Below, in pieces: positions 31,600-40,959 of a DNA stretch of 47,066 nt; the stretch's first letter is position 1; every line of letters starts with the position of its first letter. Source of the stretch: Verrucomicrobiota bacterium (GTDB taxonomy: Bacteria > Verrucomicrobiota > Verrucomicrobiia > Opitutales > Opitutaceae); NCBI GenBank assembly GCA_023430565.1, contig JAEZAD010000229.1, forward strand, positions 1 through 47,066, given 5' to 3'. A program made the translations under genes and the position numbers. The notes under the pieces were generated by a model. That model searched no databases, was not told the origin of the DNA, and was given only the letters and a program-made list of their open reading frames with translations.

Positions 31600-34380
31600 T
31601 CAGCGAAGAATGATTTTGCCGAGGCCGTAGCGTTCGTCGCGGCGTTGGAAAAAGCGCCAGCTGAGCTTGAGCGACGGTTCCCATTCGTAACGGCCGTGGG
31701 TGGCGACGGCGGGAGTGAGCGCGATTTCGACGCCGGGTCGCGGGGTCAGGCCGAGGACGGACCAAGGAATGCTGGCGACGACGGTGTAGCCGGTGTCGGT
31801 GCGGCGGATATCGGCGGGGACTTCGCGATTGTGGTTCCACTCGAGAGCCTGGCCGGTGGAGCGGAAGACGAAATGAAGGTCCTCGGGCCCGCGCCAGACG
31901 AGGCCGTCGGACTTTGGATCGACGAGGAGTTCGACGAGTTCGCGGCGGTCGGGCGGACGTTGGGTGCCGGGCGGCGTGTCGATGGCTTCGGCGTGGAAGT
32001 GGAGCGCTTCGTTGTCCCAGGTGAACGCGAAGCGGAGTTCGAGGAGCGGATCGTCGGGGCGGACGTCGGCGGGGGATTCCTTGAACTCGAGGCCGGCGAT
32101 ACGCGTCCATTGCCATTGTTCGCGGGGGGTGGTGGCGGCGATGGCGAAGGCGTTGCGTTCGGGCGGTTCGGCGGCGGGGCCGGCGAGTTCGTAGCGCATG
32201 AACGTGGAGGTGTCCTGGCCGAAGGGCGCGGTGCGGAATTCGGCGATGGCGGAGCGGCCGGCGCGGACGAGCGGGTCTTTTTGAAACCATTCGCGGACGC
32301 AGTCGGGCACGAGGAGGTTGGCGACGCTGATGAGGAGCGCGGCGCGATCCTGCGGCGGGGCGGCGGCGAGCCATTCGTCGAGCGGCGGGGTGACGGGGCT
32401 GAAACGCTCGAGCCATTCGGCGGGGTAGTGATCGAGGACGAGTGCGGTGGTGATGGGATCGATCGGATCGGGCGGGGGCGGGTCGTCGCCGATGGGGACG
32501 GCGATTGAATAGGCAAGTTGGGCGGCGGAACCGCCGGAGATGGCGGCGCGTTCGTCGAGCCAGAGGCCGGGGCGGAGTTGGTCGTGGGGTTCGGCGGGGG
32601 AGAGTGCCCAGACGTCGCCGCGCTTCTCGGGCGTGCGAACGAGGTTGGACCACGCGGACGGTTCGTTTTGGAGGGTGGCGATTTTGAAAAACGTGCCGAG
32701 GCGGCTGGCGGAGCCGAGTTTCGTGGTGCCGACGGTGACGGTGCTCCAGTCGATTTCGTCGAGACGGCGGGTGGCTTCGAGGGCGAGACCGGGATAGGCC
32801 TGGCGAAGCGTGACGAGGCCGGCGGCGTATTCGGCGACGGCGAGGTCGAAGGTGGGGAGTTGCGCGTTGTCGAGGGCTTCGCGGACGCGCTTGGCGGCGG
32901 TGGCGCCGGAAACGATGCCGAGGGTTTGCGCGGCGGGAAACGTGGTGAAGCGAAGGCCGGCGGTGTCGGGCGTGATGGGTTCGTTTTCGAGCGAGCGCCA
33001 GGCGGCGACGGCGAGGGCGCGGAGACGTTCGCGTTCCGCCCAGGTGAAGGTGCGGCGGGTGGAGACGAAGCCGGCGCGGGCGAGGGCGCGTTTCACCTCC
33101 GGGGTGCGCATGAAGAGAGACCAGACGAAACCGGAGCGGGCGTTTTCGGCCTGAAGGATGGTGATGCCGAGATCGATGCCGATGACGTCGGGGTTGACCC
33201 AGCCGGTTTCGGGATTGAAGGCGTCGACGAAGCCGTAGCGTTTCCAGACGCGGTCGCCGTAGACGGTGCGAATGTGCTGGAGCACCATCATCGTTTCGTA
33301 GGGGGCGAAGGGCACGGAGCCGGCGGCGGCGCAAGGGACGATGGTGCCGTCGAGCGAATCGTAGCCGCCGCTGCGCGGTGGGCCGCCCCAGGCCTTGTAG
33401 CCGGACGCGGAGTCCGAGGCGGTGACCCCCCAGAGGCGTTCGCTCCAGCTGGAAAACTCGCTGCGCAGATCGATCGAGAACTGGCGCTGGGCGAGGGTGG
33501 CGAGGATGGAGTTGCGATAGTAGTCGGCGAAGGCGTCGCGCTTGTCGCGGAAGTCGACGAACGCGTGAGCGAACTGGTGAATGAAAAGCGGCGGTCCCTG
33601 GATGAAATGATACCCGGCGTAGCTGCCGGCGGGCTGGCGGCCCCAGGCGCGCCAGTAGTCGAGCGGGAGTGCGTTCTTCGGCGCGCCCATGCCGAGAATA
33701 CTCATCGTCATGTGCTCGGAATAGATGCGCCACCGGTAGCGGGAGAAGCCGGTTTCGTCGTGCCAACCGAGGGAGATCGTCGAGCCGCCGTTGAGGAACC
33801 ACTGCCAGTCGATGGCTTCGTTGATCTCGTTGACGAGCTGGGTGATTTCGGGGTCGCGGAAATATTCGCGGGCGACGATGGCGCCGGCGACGAAGAGGGC
33901 GGTGTCGATGGACGAGATCTCGCAGTTCCAGGCGCGCGCGCCGGACTCCATTTCCATGAAATGATAGTAGAAGCCGTGGCGGCGCGGGGCCTCGTGCGCG
34001 AGGAAGCGCAGCATGAGCTTCACGCGGTCGAGGGCCATCTCGCGTTCGACCCAGCCGCGGTGGGTGGCGATGGCCCAGGAGGCGAGGGCGAAGCCGGAGG
34101 CGGCGATGCTGGCCTTGCCTTCGGTGGGGGCGCCGTCGGCGCGTGCGCGATCGCGCACGAGGCCGGTGACGGGGTGCATCTGTTCGACGAAGAACAGGAA
34201 CGAGGCGCGCTGGAGCTCGTCGAGGAGGGCGTCGTCCTCGGCGGTGAGGATCGCGCCGGGGCGCGCGCCGACGAGGGACGGATGACGTTCAGGCGATTCG
34301 GCCGCGCGCAACGAAGTGACGAGGAAAGCGACGAGGAGGAGAGAGAGGAGGAGCGGACGGGAGCCGGGTGAGACAGCCAT
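31600..34380 (-). CDS. Secreted PF10091 glucoamylase-like enzyme with C-terminal CBM9-like domain
   Basis: 926 residues from the ATG at 34378-34380, with a signal peptide ending near LRAAES. The N-terminal catalytic part (about 45-470) has LDELQRASFLFFVEQMHPVT, GFALASWAIATHRGWV, IYSEHMTMSILGMGAPKNAL and the later ENARSGFVWSLFM, which parallel the PF10091 motifs of the gene at 26050. The region 470-720 is not recognised. The C-terminal ~200 residues (FAFTWDNEALHFHAEAIDTP, VELLVDPKSDGLV, VVASIPWSVLGL) resemble a CBM9/DOMON-type binding domain. The two PF10091 enzymes share only the catalytic pattern, so they probably act on different linkages or ends of one glucan. It is first in the minus-strand run and divergent from the xylanase. 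Confidence 0.82.
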   Translation of the reverse strand: MAVSPGSRPLLLSLLLVAFLVTSLRAAESPERHPSLVGARPGAILTAEDDALLDELQRASFLFFVEQMHPVTGLVRDRARADGAPTEGKASIAASGFALASWAIATHRGWVEREMALDRVKLMLRFLAHEAPRRHGFYYHFMEMESGARAWNCEISSIDTALFVAGAIVAREYFRDPEITQLVNEINEAIDWQWFLNGGSTISLGWHDETGFSRYRWRIYSEHMTMSILGMGAPKNALPLDYWRAWGRQPAGSYAGYHFIQGPPLFIHQFAHAFVDFRDKRDAFADYYRNSILATLAQRQFSIDLRSEFSSWSERLWGVTASDSASGYKAWGGPPRSGGYDSLDGTIVPCAAAGSVPFAPYETMMVLQHIRTVYGDRVWKRYGFVDAFNPETGWVNPDVIGIDLGITILQAENARSGFVWSLFMRTPEVKRALARAGFVSTRRTFTWAERERLRALAVAAWRSLENEPITPDTAGLRFTTFPAAQTLGIVSGATAAKRVREALDNAQLPTFDLAVAEYAAGLVTLRQAYPGLALEATRRLDEIDWSTVTVGTTKLGSASRLGTFFKIATLQNEPSAWSNLVRTPEKRGDVWALSPAEPHDQLRPGLWLDERAAISGGSAAQLAYSIAVPIGDDPPPPDPIDPITTALVLDHYPAEWLERFSPVTPPLDEWLAAAPPQDRAALLISVANLLVPDCVREWFQKDPLVRAGRSAIAEFRTAPFGQDTSTFMRYELAGPAAEPPERNAFAIAATTPREQWQWTRIAGLEFKESPADVRPDDPLLELRFAFTWDNEALHFHAEAIDTPPGTQRPPDRRELVELLVDPKSDGLVWRGPEDLHFVFRSTGQALEWNHNREVPADIRRTDTGYTVVASIPWSVLGLTPRPGVEIALTPAVATHGRYEWEPSLKLSWRFFQRRDERYGLGKIILR

Positions 34381-34748
34381 GACGCGAGGCTCGAGCCGAG
34401 GATTTGATCGAGGAGTAAGAGTTCACGCGATCCTGACCGGGCGACGCAGCGGTGATGCGACGAGTTCGAACGAGCCGCGGTCGGCGCGGCGACGTTTCCG
34501 GACGGATGCGCCGCAACGATGAGCGGACGAGGACGTTTCGCAATCCGGTCGGGCGAGTTTCATCGGGGAATTTATGCAGCGGGAGCGGCGCTGCCATGGA
34601 GCGAAGTGCGGGCGGGTTGGTGGGGGAAGTGCGGACCGCGCGGGCGCGGGGCTGGCGCAAGTGGTTGTCGCGCGGGAACGAATTGCCGCGAATCGCGCTC
34701 GGTTCGCTGCAACGAAAACGCGCGACGAGCGTCCTGCGCGAAAACCCC
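34381..34748. other. Divergent intergenic region (368 bp)
   Basis: Lies between the divergent PF10091/CBM9 and GH10 genes and should hold both promoters. I find no convincing -35/-10 pair, terminator or known operator palindrome, and no coding frame with family features. Frames that cross it are low-complexity Arg/Gly-rich translations. Confidence 0.6.
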
Positions 34749-35915
34749 ATGACGAATCGTTTTTTTGTTCCACGGTGTTGTGCATTGGCGGCGTTGTTGG
34801 CGAGCGTGACGTCGTTATCGGCGGCGCCGGCGGGCAAGCTGCCGTCACTCAAAGAGGCGGCGGGAGGAATGTTTCACATCGGGGCGGCGATCAATGCGCG
34901 TCACATCGAAGAGACGGACAAGAAAGGCGTCGCGATCGTCGAGCGGCACTTCGATTCAATCACGCCGGAGAACGTGATGAAGTGGGGGCCGATCCATCCG
35001 CAGCCGGGACGTTACGAGTTCGAGCTGGCGGACAAGTATGTGGAGTTCGGCGAAAAGCGCGGGCTGTTCATCGTCGGGCACACGTTGATGTGGCACAGCC
35101 AGACGCCGCGTTGGGTGTTCGAGGGCGAGGACGGCGAGCCGGCATCGAAGGAGGTGCTGCTGGAGCGGCTGCGCGATCACATTCATACGGTGGTCGGACG
35201 TTACAAAGGCCGCGTGAAAGGCTGGGATGTGGTCAACGAGGCGGTGAAGGACGAGGATGGAAACGTCCGCCTCGATCGGCCCTGGTATAAGATTCTAGGC
35301 GAGGAAGGAATTCTCGAGGCGTTCAAGGCGGCGCACGAGGCGGATCCGGACGCGGAGCTCTACTACAACGATTATTCGCTCGCGAATCCGGTGAAACGCG
35401 CGGGCGTGCTGCGGCTGGTGAACTGGTTGCGCGAGAAAGGGGCGCGCGTCGATGGCGTGGGGACGCAGGAGCACTGCTCGCTGGAATGGCCGACGATCGA
35501 GAATATCGAGGCGACGATCCGTGATTTTGCGCAGGCCGGCTACAAAGTGATGGTGACGGAGCTCGACGTGACGGTGCTGCCGCGTCCGCGGCAGTATTAC
35601 GGCGCGGAGATCTCGACGATCTTCGCGAACGCGCCGGAGCTCGATCCGTATCGCGCGGGGCTGCCCGCGGACAAGGAAGCGGAGCTGGCGAAGCGGTATG
35701 GGGAGATTTTCGCGGCGTATGCAAAATACAAGGACGCGCTGACGCGGGTGACGATCTGGGGCGTGTCGGACAATGCGTCGTGGCTGAACAATTTTCCGAT
35801 CCGCGGGCGGACCGATCATGCGCTGCTGTTCGATCGCAACTATCAGCCAAAGCCGGCGCTCGAGGCGGCGATCAAGGCGCTGCGGCCTGAGGCGGATCCG
35901 GCGCTGACGCGCTGA
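34749..35915 (+). CDS. GH10 endo-beta-1,4-xylanase
   Basis: 388 residues from the ATG at 34749; the 99-residue upstream extension of the frame is not protein-like. A signal peptide MTNRFFVPRCCALAALLASV is followed by a full GH10 barrel: FDSITPENVMKWGPIHP, HTLMWHSQTPRWVF, the acid/base Glu in WDVVNEAVKD (E164), YYNDYS, GVGTQEH and the nucleophile Glu in VMVTELDV (E271), then TIWGVSDNASWL. All GH10 landmarks are present in order. It is a secreted or periplasmic enzyme cutting xylan or xylo-oligosaccharides. No carbohydrate-binding module is attached. It is divergent from the glucan gene run, so it may be separately regulated. Confidence 0.96.
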   Translation: MTNRFFVPRCCALAALLASVTSLSAAPAGKLPSLKEAAGGMFHIGAAINARHIEETDKKGVAIVERHFDSITPENVMKWGPIHPQPGRYEFELADKYVEFGEKRGLFIVGHTLMWHSQTPRWVFEGEDGEPASKEVLLERLRDHIHTVVGRYKGRVKGWDVVNEAVKDEDGNVRLDRPWYKILGEEGILEAFKAAHEADPDAELYYNDYSLANPVKRAGVLRLVNWLREKGARVDGVGTQEHCSLEWPTIENIEATIRDFAQAGYKVMVTELDVTVLPRPRQYYGAEISTIFANAPELDPYRAGLPADKEAELAKRYGEIFAAYAKYKDALTRVTIWGVSDNASWLNNFPIRGRTDHALLFDRNYQPKPALEAAIKALRPEADPALTR

Positions 35916-36141
35916 GTGGCGGGTGGCTGGGCCCGTCCGCGCGAGATATAATTAGAACTGCAGCCGGCCATTTCCGGCGGTTGTGGGCGTGTGCTGGCGA
36001 AGGAGCGGGGACGCTCGTTGGAGGGTTTTCTTATGGGGTGCGGCGCGAGTCGGCCGGGGAGAAACTAATTCCTGACTTTGCGGCGTGGGTGTTATTGTGT
36101 GCAAATCGGGGCGTCTCGCTCTCCTCGCCTCAAGCACTCCT

Positions 36142-37326
36142 ATGTTCTCGAAGTCGTCTCTTCTTCTCGCGGTTCCTCTGTTGCTGGTCGGATGCCAGCG
36201 CGAAAACGCGGCGCGACCGACGCCGCCGCCGGCGGCGGTCACGGCCGTGACGCTGGAGCCGGAGACGGTGAGGCTCACGCGCGAACTGCCCGGGCGGTCG
36301 GCGCCGTTTCTCGTCGCGGAGGTGCGACCGCAGGTCACGGGGATCGTGCAGAAGCGATTCTTCGAAGAAGGCGGCAAGGTGGAGGCGGGGCAGCCGCTGT
36401 ATCAACTGGACGACTCGACGTATCGCGCGGATTACGAGCGGGCGAAAGCGACGCTGGCGCGGGCGCGGGCGACCGTGGAGCTGGCGCGGGTAAACGCGCG
36501 CCGGGCCGCGGAGCTTACGGAAGTCGACGCGGTGAGCCGGCAGGAGAACGAAAACGCGATCGCCGCCCTGGCGCAGGCGGAGGCGGACGTGGGCGTGGCA
36601 GAGGCGATGTTGAAAAGCGCGGAGGTGGAGCTCGGCTATGCGACGATCCGCTCGCCGATCGCGGGGCGGATCGGACGCTCGTCGGTGACGCAGGGTGCTC
36701 TGGTGACGGCAAATCAGAGCGCGCCGCTCGCGACGGTGCAGCAACTCGATCCGATCTATGTCGACGTGACGCAGTCGAGCCGCGAACTGCTGGATCTGCG
36801 GCGGGATTTTGCGGCGGGCACACTGCAGCGGTCGGAGGAGCCGGCGGTGACGGTCATGCTGGAGGATGGCACGCAGTATCAGCACGAGGGCCGGCTCGAG
36901 TTTGCGGAAGTGTCGGTGGATCCGACGACGGGACGTTACGCGTTGCGCGTGGTGGTGCCGAATCCCGACGAGGTTTTGCTGCCCGGCATGTTTGTGCGGA
37001 CGATCGTGAATGCGGGCGTGCGCGAGAATGCGATTCTCGTGCCGCAGCAGGGCATCGCGCGCGATCCGCGCGGCAACACGACGGCGATGATCGTGAACGC
37101 CGAAAACAAGGTGGAGGTGCGACCGGTGCAGGTGTCGCGCACGGTCGGCGACAAATGGTTGATCGAGTCGGGGCTGGCGCCGGGCGATCGAGTGATTGTT
37201 GAAGGCCTGCAGAAAATTCGACCGGGGATTCCGGTGCAGATCACGGCGACGGCGCTGGCGGAGCGGGCGGCCGCTCCGACGATGGCGGCTCCGGCCGCGC
37301 CCGCAGTGCAGACGGAGAAGAAGTAA
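36142..37326 (+). CDS. RND efflux periplasmic adaptor (membrane fusion protein), lipoprotein
   Basis: 394 residues from the ATG at 36142, giving a lipoprotein signal MFSKSSLLLAVPLLLVGC with C18 as the lipidated cysteine. Order: lipoyl half (VRPQVTGIVQKRFFEEGGKV, PLYQLDDSTY), a helical hairpin with alternating A/R/E residues, the second lipoyl half (ELGYATIRSPIAGRIGRSSV), a beta-barrel (VDVTQSSRELLDLR) and a membrane-proximal domain. This is the AcrA/MexA type that links an RND pump to an outer-membrane channel. The pump gene follows 12 nt downstream. No TolC-like gene is in the window, so the channel must be encoded elsewhere. Confidence 0.95.
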   Translation: MFSKSSLLLAVPLLLVGCQRENAARPTPPPAAVTAVTLEPETVRLTRELPGRSAPFLVAEVRPQVTGIVQKRFFEEGGKVEAGQPLYQLDDSTYRADYERAKATLARARATVELARVNARRAAELTEVDAVSRQENENAIAALAQAEADVGVAEAMLKSAEVELGYATIRSPIAGRIGRSSVTQGALVTANQSAPLATVQQLDPIYVDVTQSSRELLDLRRDFAAGTLQRSEEPAVTVMLEDGTQYQHEGRLEFAEVSVDPTTGRYALRVVVPNPDEVLLPGMFVRTIVNAGVRENAILVPQQGIARDPRGNTTAMIVNAENKVEVRPVQVSRTVGDKWLIESGLAPGDRVIVEGLQKIRPGIPVQITATALAERAAAPTMAAPAAPAVQTEKK

Positions 37327-37338
37327 GGGCCCCCCACC

Positions 37339-40300
37339 ATGGCACGCTTCTTCATCGACCGGCCCATTTTTGCATGGGTCATTGCCATCGTCATCATGAT
37401 CGCCGGCGCGCTGTCCATCACGCAGCTGCCGATCTCGCGTTATCCAACCATTGCGCCGCCGACGGTGTCGGTAAGCGCGTTTTATCCCGGGGCTTCGGCG
37501 CAGGTCGTCGAAGACTCGGTGACGCAGATCATCGAGCAGAACATGAAGGGCCTCGACGGGCTGCTCTACATGACTTCGACGAGCCAGTCGAACGGCGCGG
37601 CGTCGATCACGTTGACCTTCGCGAGCGGCACGAATGCGGACATCGCGCAAGTCCAGGTGCAGAACAAGCTGCAGCTGGCGACGGCGCTGTTGCCGCAGAT
37701 CGTGCAGCAGCAGGGCATCAGCGTGACGAAGACCGGCGAGGGATTTCTGCAGGTGATCGGGTTCGTGTCGGAGGATGGAAGCATGTCGCGCGACGACATT
37801 TCGGATTTCCTCGTGACGAACGTGGTGGATCCGCTCTCGCGCGTGCCCGGCGTGGGAAGCACGCAGGTGTTCGGCTCGCGTTATGCGATGCGGATCTGGC
37901 TCGATCCGAACAAACTCGACGCCTACCAGCTTTCGACGGCGGAGGTGATCGCGGCGATCCAGGGGCAGAACCAGCAGGTTGCGGTGGGGCAGCTGGGCGG
38001 GACGCCGGCGGTCGAGGGGCAGATGTTGAACGCGACGATCAATGCGCGCGGGCGGCTGCAAACGCCGGAGCAATTTCGCGAGATCGTGCTGCGCAGCGGG
38101 GCGGATGGCGCGGTGTTGAAGCTGGGCGACGTGGCGCGCGTGGAACTCGGCGGCGAGAACTACGCGGTGATCGGGCGGTTCAACGGGCAGCCGGCGAGCG
38201 GGGTGGCGGTGTCGCTGGCGACCGGCGCGAATGCGCTCGCGACTTCGACGGCGGTGAGCGAGCTGATCGAAGAGCTGAGGCCGACGTTTCCGGCCGGCTT
38301 GAAAACGGTGATCCCCTTCGACACGACGCCCTTCGTGCGCGTGGCGATCTTCGAGGTGGTGAAGACGCTGCTCGAGGCGATCGTGCTGGTGTTCGTCGTG
38401 ATGTATCTGTTCCTGCAGAATTTTCGTGCGACGTTGATTCCGACGATTGCGGTGCCGGTGGTGCTGCTGGGCACCTTCGCGGTGCTGGCGGTGGTCGGCT
38501 TCTCGATCAACATGCTAACGATGTTCGCGATGGTGCTCGCGATCGGCCTGCTGGTGGACGACGCGATCGTGGTGGTGGAGAACGTGGAGCGGTTGATGAG
38601 CGAGGAGGGGTTGTCGCCGCTGGAGGCGACGCGAAAGTCGATGGACCAGATCACGGGTGCGCTGGTGGGCATCGGTCTCGTATTATCGGCGGTGTTCGTG
38701 CCGATGGCATTTCTCGGCGGCTCGACCGGCGTGATCTACCGCCAGTTCTCGGGCACGATCGTTTCGGCGATGGCGCTGTCGGTGCTGGTCGCGATCATTC
38801 TCACGCCGGCGCTGTGCGCGTCGATGCTGAAGCCGATCGAGAAAGGTCACCATTATCATGATACAGGCTTCTTCGGCTGGTTTAATCGGACCTTCGACCG
38901 CAGCAGTGGGAAATATCAGGGAGCGGTGCGCGGCATCCTGAGCCGGCGGAAGCGGTTTCTCGCGGTGTTCGTGGCGATGATCGGTTTGATGCTGCTGATC
39001 TTCGTGCGGCTGCCGACGGCGTTCCTGCCGGCGGAGGACCAGGGCACGCTCTTTGCGCAGATCACGACTCCGGTCGGCTCGACGCAGGAGCGGACGTTCG
39101 CGGTGCTGCAGGAGGTGGAGCATTACTTCCTGAACGAAGAGGAGGCGGTGGATTCGCTGTTTGCGGTGCAGGGTTTCAGCTTCTCGGGCGTGGGGCAGAA
39201 TGCGGGCATGGCGTTCGTGCGGCTGAAGGATTGGGACGAGCGGACGACGGAGGAACTCGGGCCGGACGCGGTGGCGATGCGCGCGATGGCGCGTTTCAGC
39301 CGGATCAAGGATGCGATGGTGTTTGCATTCGCGCCGCCGGCGGTGACGGAGCTCGGCACCTCGGCGGGTTTCGTGGTCTTTTTGCAGGATGCGAGCGGGC
39401 AGGGGCACGAGGCGTTGATCCGGGCGCGCAATCAGCTGCTCGGTGCGGCGATGCAGAGTCCGCTGCTGCGCAACGTGCGGCCGGGCGGGCAGGAGGACAC
39501 GCCGGAGCTGCAGATCGAGATCGATAACGAACGCGCGGCCGCGCTGAACATCGCGCCGGCGGAGATCAACACGACGCTCGGCGTGGCGTGGGGCGGGCGC
39601 TACATCGACGATTTCATCGATCGCGGGCGGGTGAAGCGCGTGTATGTGCAGGCGGACGCGCCGTTCCGCATGGTGCCGGAGGATCTGAATCTGTGGTCGG
39701 TGCGGAATCGCAGCGGCGAGATGGTGCCCTTCGCGGAATTCGCGACGGCGCGCTGGACCTATGGCTCGCCGCGGCTGGAGCGTTACAACGGCATCCCGTC
39801 GGTGCAGATCAACGGCGAAGGCGTGCCGGGGGTGAGTTCGGGCGCGGCGATGGCAGAGATCGAACGGCTCGCGGGGCAGCTGCCGGCGGGGTTCACGATC
39901 GCGTGGACGGGCGCGTCGTATCAGGAGCGCGCGGCGGGCGAGCAGACGCCGCTGCTGTATTCGCTGTCGCTCGCGATGGTGTTTCTCTGTCTGGCGGCGC
40001 TCTACGAAAGCTGGTCGGTGCCGACGGCGGTGCTGCTCGCGGCGCCGCTCGGCATCCTCGGCGCGGTATTGGCAAATCTGTTACGCGGGATGGAGCGCGA
40101 CATCTATTTCCAGGTCGCGATGCTCACGACGGTCGGACTGACGAGCAAGAATGCGATTTTGATCGTCGAGTTCGCGCGCGAAAATCTGTCGAAGGGGATG
40201 GAGCTGATCGAGGCGACGATGGCGGCGGTGCGGGACCGGCTGCGGCCGATCCTGATGACGTCGCTGGCTTTCGGGCTCGGCGTGCTGCCGCTGGCGATCG

Positions 40301-40461
40301 CGACGGGCGCGGGGGCCGGTGCGCAGCGTGCGATCGGCACGGGCGTGCTGGGTGGGATGATCGTGGGGACGTTTCTCGGACTGTTTTTCGTGCCGCTGTT
40401 CTTCGTCATGATCCAGACGGTATTCGGAAAACGGCGACGACATGAGCCGAGCAACGGATGA
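37339..40461 (+). CDS. AcrB-type RND multidrug efflux pump (HAE1 family)
   Basis: 1040 residues from the ATG at 37339. Full HAE1 architecture: MARFFIDRPIFAWVIAIVIM as helix 1, two large periplasmic loops, and twelve helices. The proton-relay Asp pair in GLLVDDAIVVVENV falls at D407-D408, the same numbering as AcrB. The second half has TVGLTSKNAILIVEFA with the conserved Lys, and ends with a short basic tail (FGKRRRHEPSNG). It exports drugs, bile-salt-like compounds or detergents with the upstream adaptor. It overlaps the MarR gene by 20 nt, so all three are one operon. Confidence 0.97.
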   Translation: MARFFIDRPIFAWVIAIVIMIAGALSITQLPISRYPTIAPPTVSVSAFYPGASAQVVEDSVTQIIEQNMKGLDGLLYMTSTSQSNGAASITLTFASGTNADIAQVQVQNKLQLATALLPQIVQQQGISVTKTGEGFLQVIGFVSEDGSMSRDDISDFLVTNVVDPLSRVPGVGSTQVFGSRYAMRIWLDPNKLDAYQLSTAEVIAAIQGQNQQVAVGQLGGTPAVEGQMLNATINARGRLQTPEQFREIVLRSGADGAVLKLGDVARVELGGENYAVIGRFNGQPASGVAVSLATGANALATSTAVSELIEELRPTFPAGLKTVIPFDTTPFVRVAIFEVVKTLLEAIVLVFVVMYLFLQNFRATLIPTIAVPVVLLGTFAVLAVVGFSINMLTMFAMVLAIGLLVDDAIVVVENVERLMSEEGLSPLEATRKSMDQITGALVGIGLVLSAVFVPMAFLGGSTGVIYRQFSGTIVSAMALSVLVAIILTPALCASMLKPIEKGHHYHDTGFFGWFNRTFDRSSGKYQGAVRGILSRRKRFLAVFVAMIGLMLLIFVRLPTAFLPAEDQGTLFAQITTPVGSTQERTFAVLQEVEHYFLNEEEAVDSLFAVQGFSFSGVGQNAGMAFVRLKDWDERTTEELGPDAVAMRAMARFSRIKDAMVFAFAPPAVTELGTSAGFVVFLQDASGQGHEALIRARNQLLGAAMQSPLLRNVRPGGQEDTPELQIEIDNERAAALNIAPAEINTTLGVAWGGRYIDDFIDRGRVKRVYVQADAPFRMVPEDLNLWSVRNRSGEMVPFAEFATARWTYGSPRLERYNGIPSVQINGEGVPGVSSGAAMAEIERLAGQLPAGFTIAWTGASYQERAAGEQTPLLYSLSLAMVFLCLAALYESWSVPTAVLLAAPLGILGAVLANLLRGMERDIYFQVAMLTTVGLTSKNAILIVEFARENLSKGMELIEATMAAVRDRLRPILMTSLAFGLGVLPLAIATGAGAGAQRAIGTGVLGGMIVGTFLGLFFVPLFFVMIQTVFGKRRRHEPSNG

Positions 40462-40918
40462 CGCCGCCGGGCCGGTCGACCAGCCGGATTATTCGCACGC
40501 GCTCGTGCGGCAGATCCTGCTGGAGATCGGCAGCGAGCGGAGCGCGCGGGATGCGCAGGCATGCGGCGAGCTCTTCGCGCAGATCGAGCGGGCGCTGGCG
40601 ATCCGGCGGCATTTGCTGGGGCGGCTGGCGGAGCGGGGCTTGAGCGAGGCGAAATTCTGCGCGTTGACGGTGCTGGTCGGCGCGACGCCTGAGCCCTCGA
40701 CGCCCAGCGATCTCGCGCGCCATGCCGGAGTGACGCGGGCGACGATGACGGAAGTGCTGGATCAAATGGTCGATGCGGGGTGGGTGACGCGCGTGCGTTC
40801 GCGCGGAGACCGGCGGCAATGGGTCGTGAGTCTTGCCGCGAAGGGGCGCCAGGTGGCGGACCAGGCGATCGCCGTGCTGATGGCGGCGGCGACGGAGTGG
40901 GTGGAGCGGCGTCGGTGA
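40442..40918 (+). CDS. MarR-family transcriptional regulator
   Basis: 158 residues from the ATG at 40442, inside the end of the pump gene. It has a winged helix-turn-helix (STPSDLARHAGVTRATMTEV) and wing (VTRVRSRGDRRQWVVSLAAKG), flanked by N- and C-terminal dimerisation helices, as in MarR proteins. It probably represses the efflux operon that encodes it and is relieved by a pump substrate, but the position last rather than first in the operon is less common. No obvious palindromic MarR operator was found upstream of 36142. Confidence 0.92.
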   Translation: MSRATDDAAGPVDQPDYSHALVRQILLEIGSERSARDAQACGELFAQIERALAIRRHLLGRLAERGLSEAKFCALTVLVGATPEPSTPSDLARHAGVTRATMTEVLDQMVDAGWVTRVRSRGDRRQWVVSLAAKGRQVADQAIAVLMAAATEWVERRR

Positions 40919-40919
40919 T

Positions 40920-40937
40920 GCCGGCGCAAGCGCCGGC
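40920..40937 (+). terminator. Perfect 8-bp hairpin after the MarR gene
   Basis: GCCGGCGC-AA-GCGCCGGC begins 2 nt after the MarR stop and is followed by CTTCGTT, with only a weak T content. It may end or attenuate the efflux transcript before the phospholipase gene, whose start lies 23 nt downstream. Confidence 0.5.
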
Positions 40938-40959
40938 CTTCGTTGCGGAGCCGAGCAAG

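Noticed and set aside
34381..34748. LacI-type or other operator between the divergent carbohydrate genes
   Set aside because: No palindrome of convincing length or symmetry was found; isolated ACGTTTC-like words are too short.
35947..35952. Perfect TATAAT after the xylanase gene
   Set aside because: No acceptable -35 at 16-18 nt, and it is nearly 190 nt before the adaptor gene. Left as chance.
35963..35978. GCCGG/CCGGC hairpin downstream of the xylanase as a terminator
   Set aside because: The stem has only 5 bp with a 6-nt loop and no T-run.
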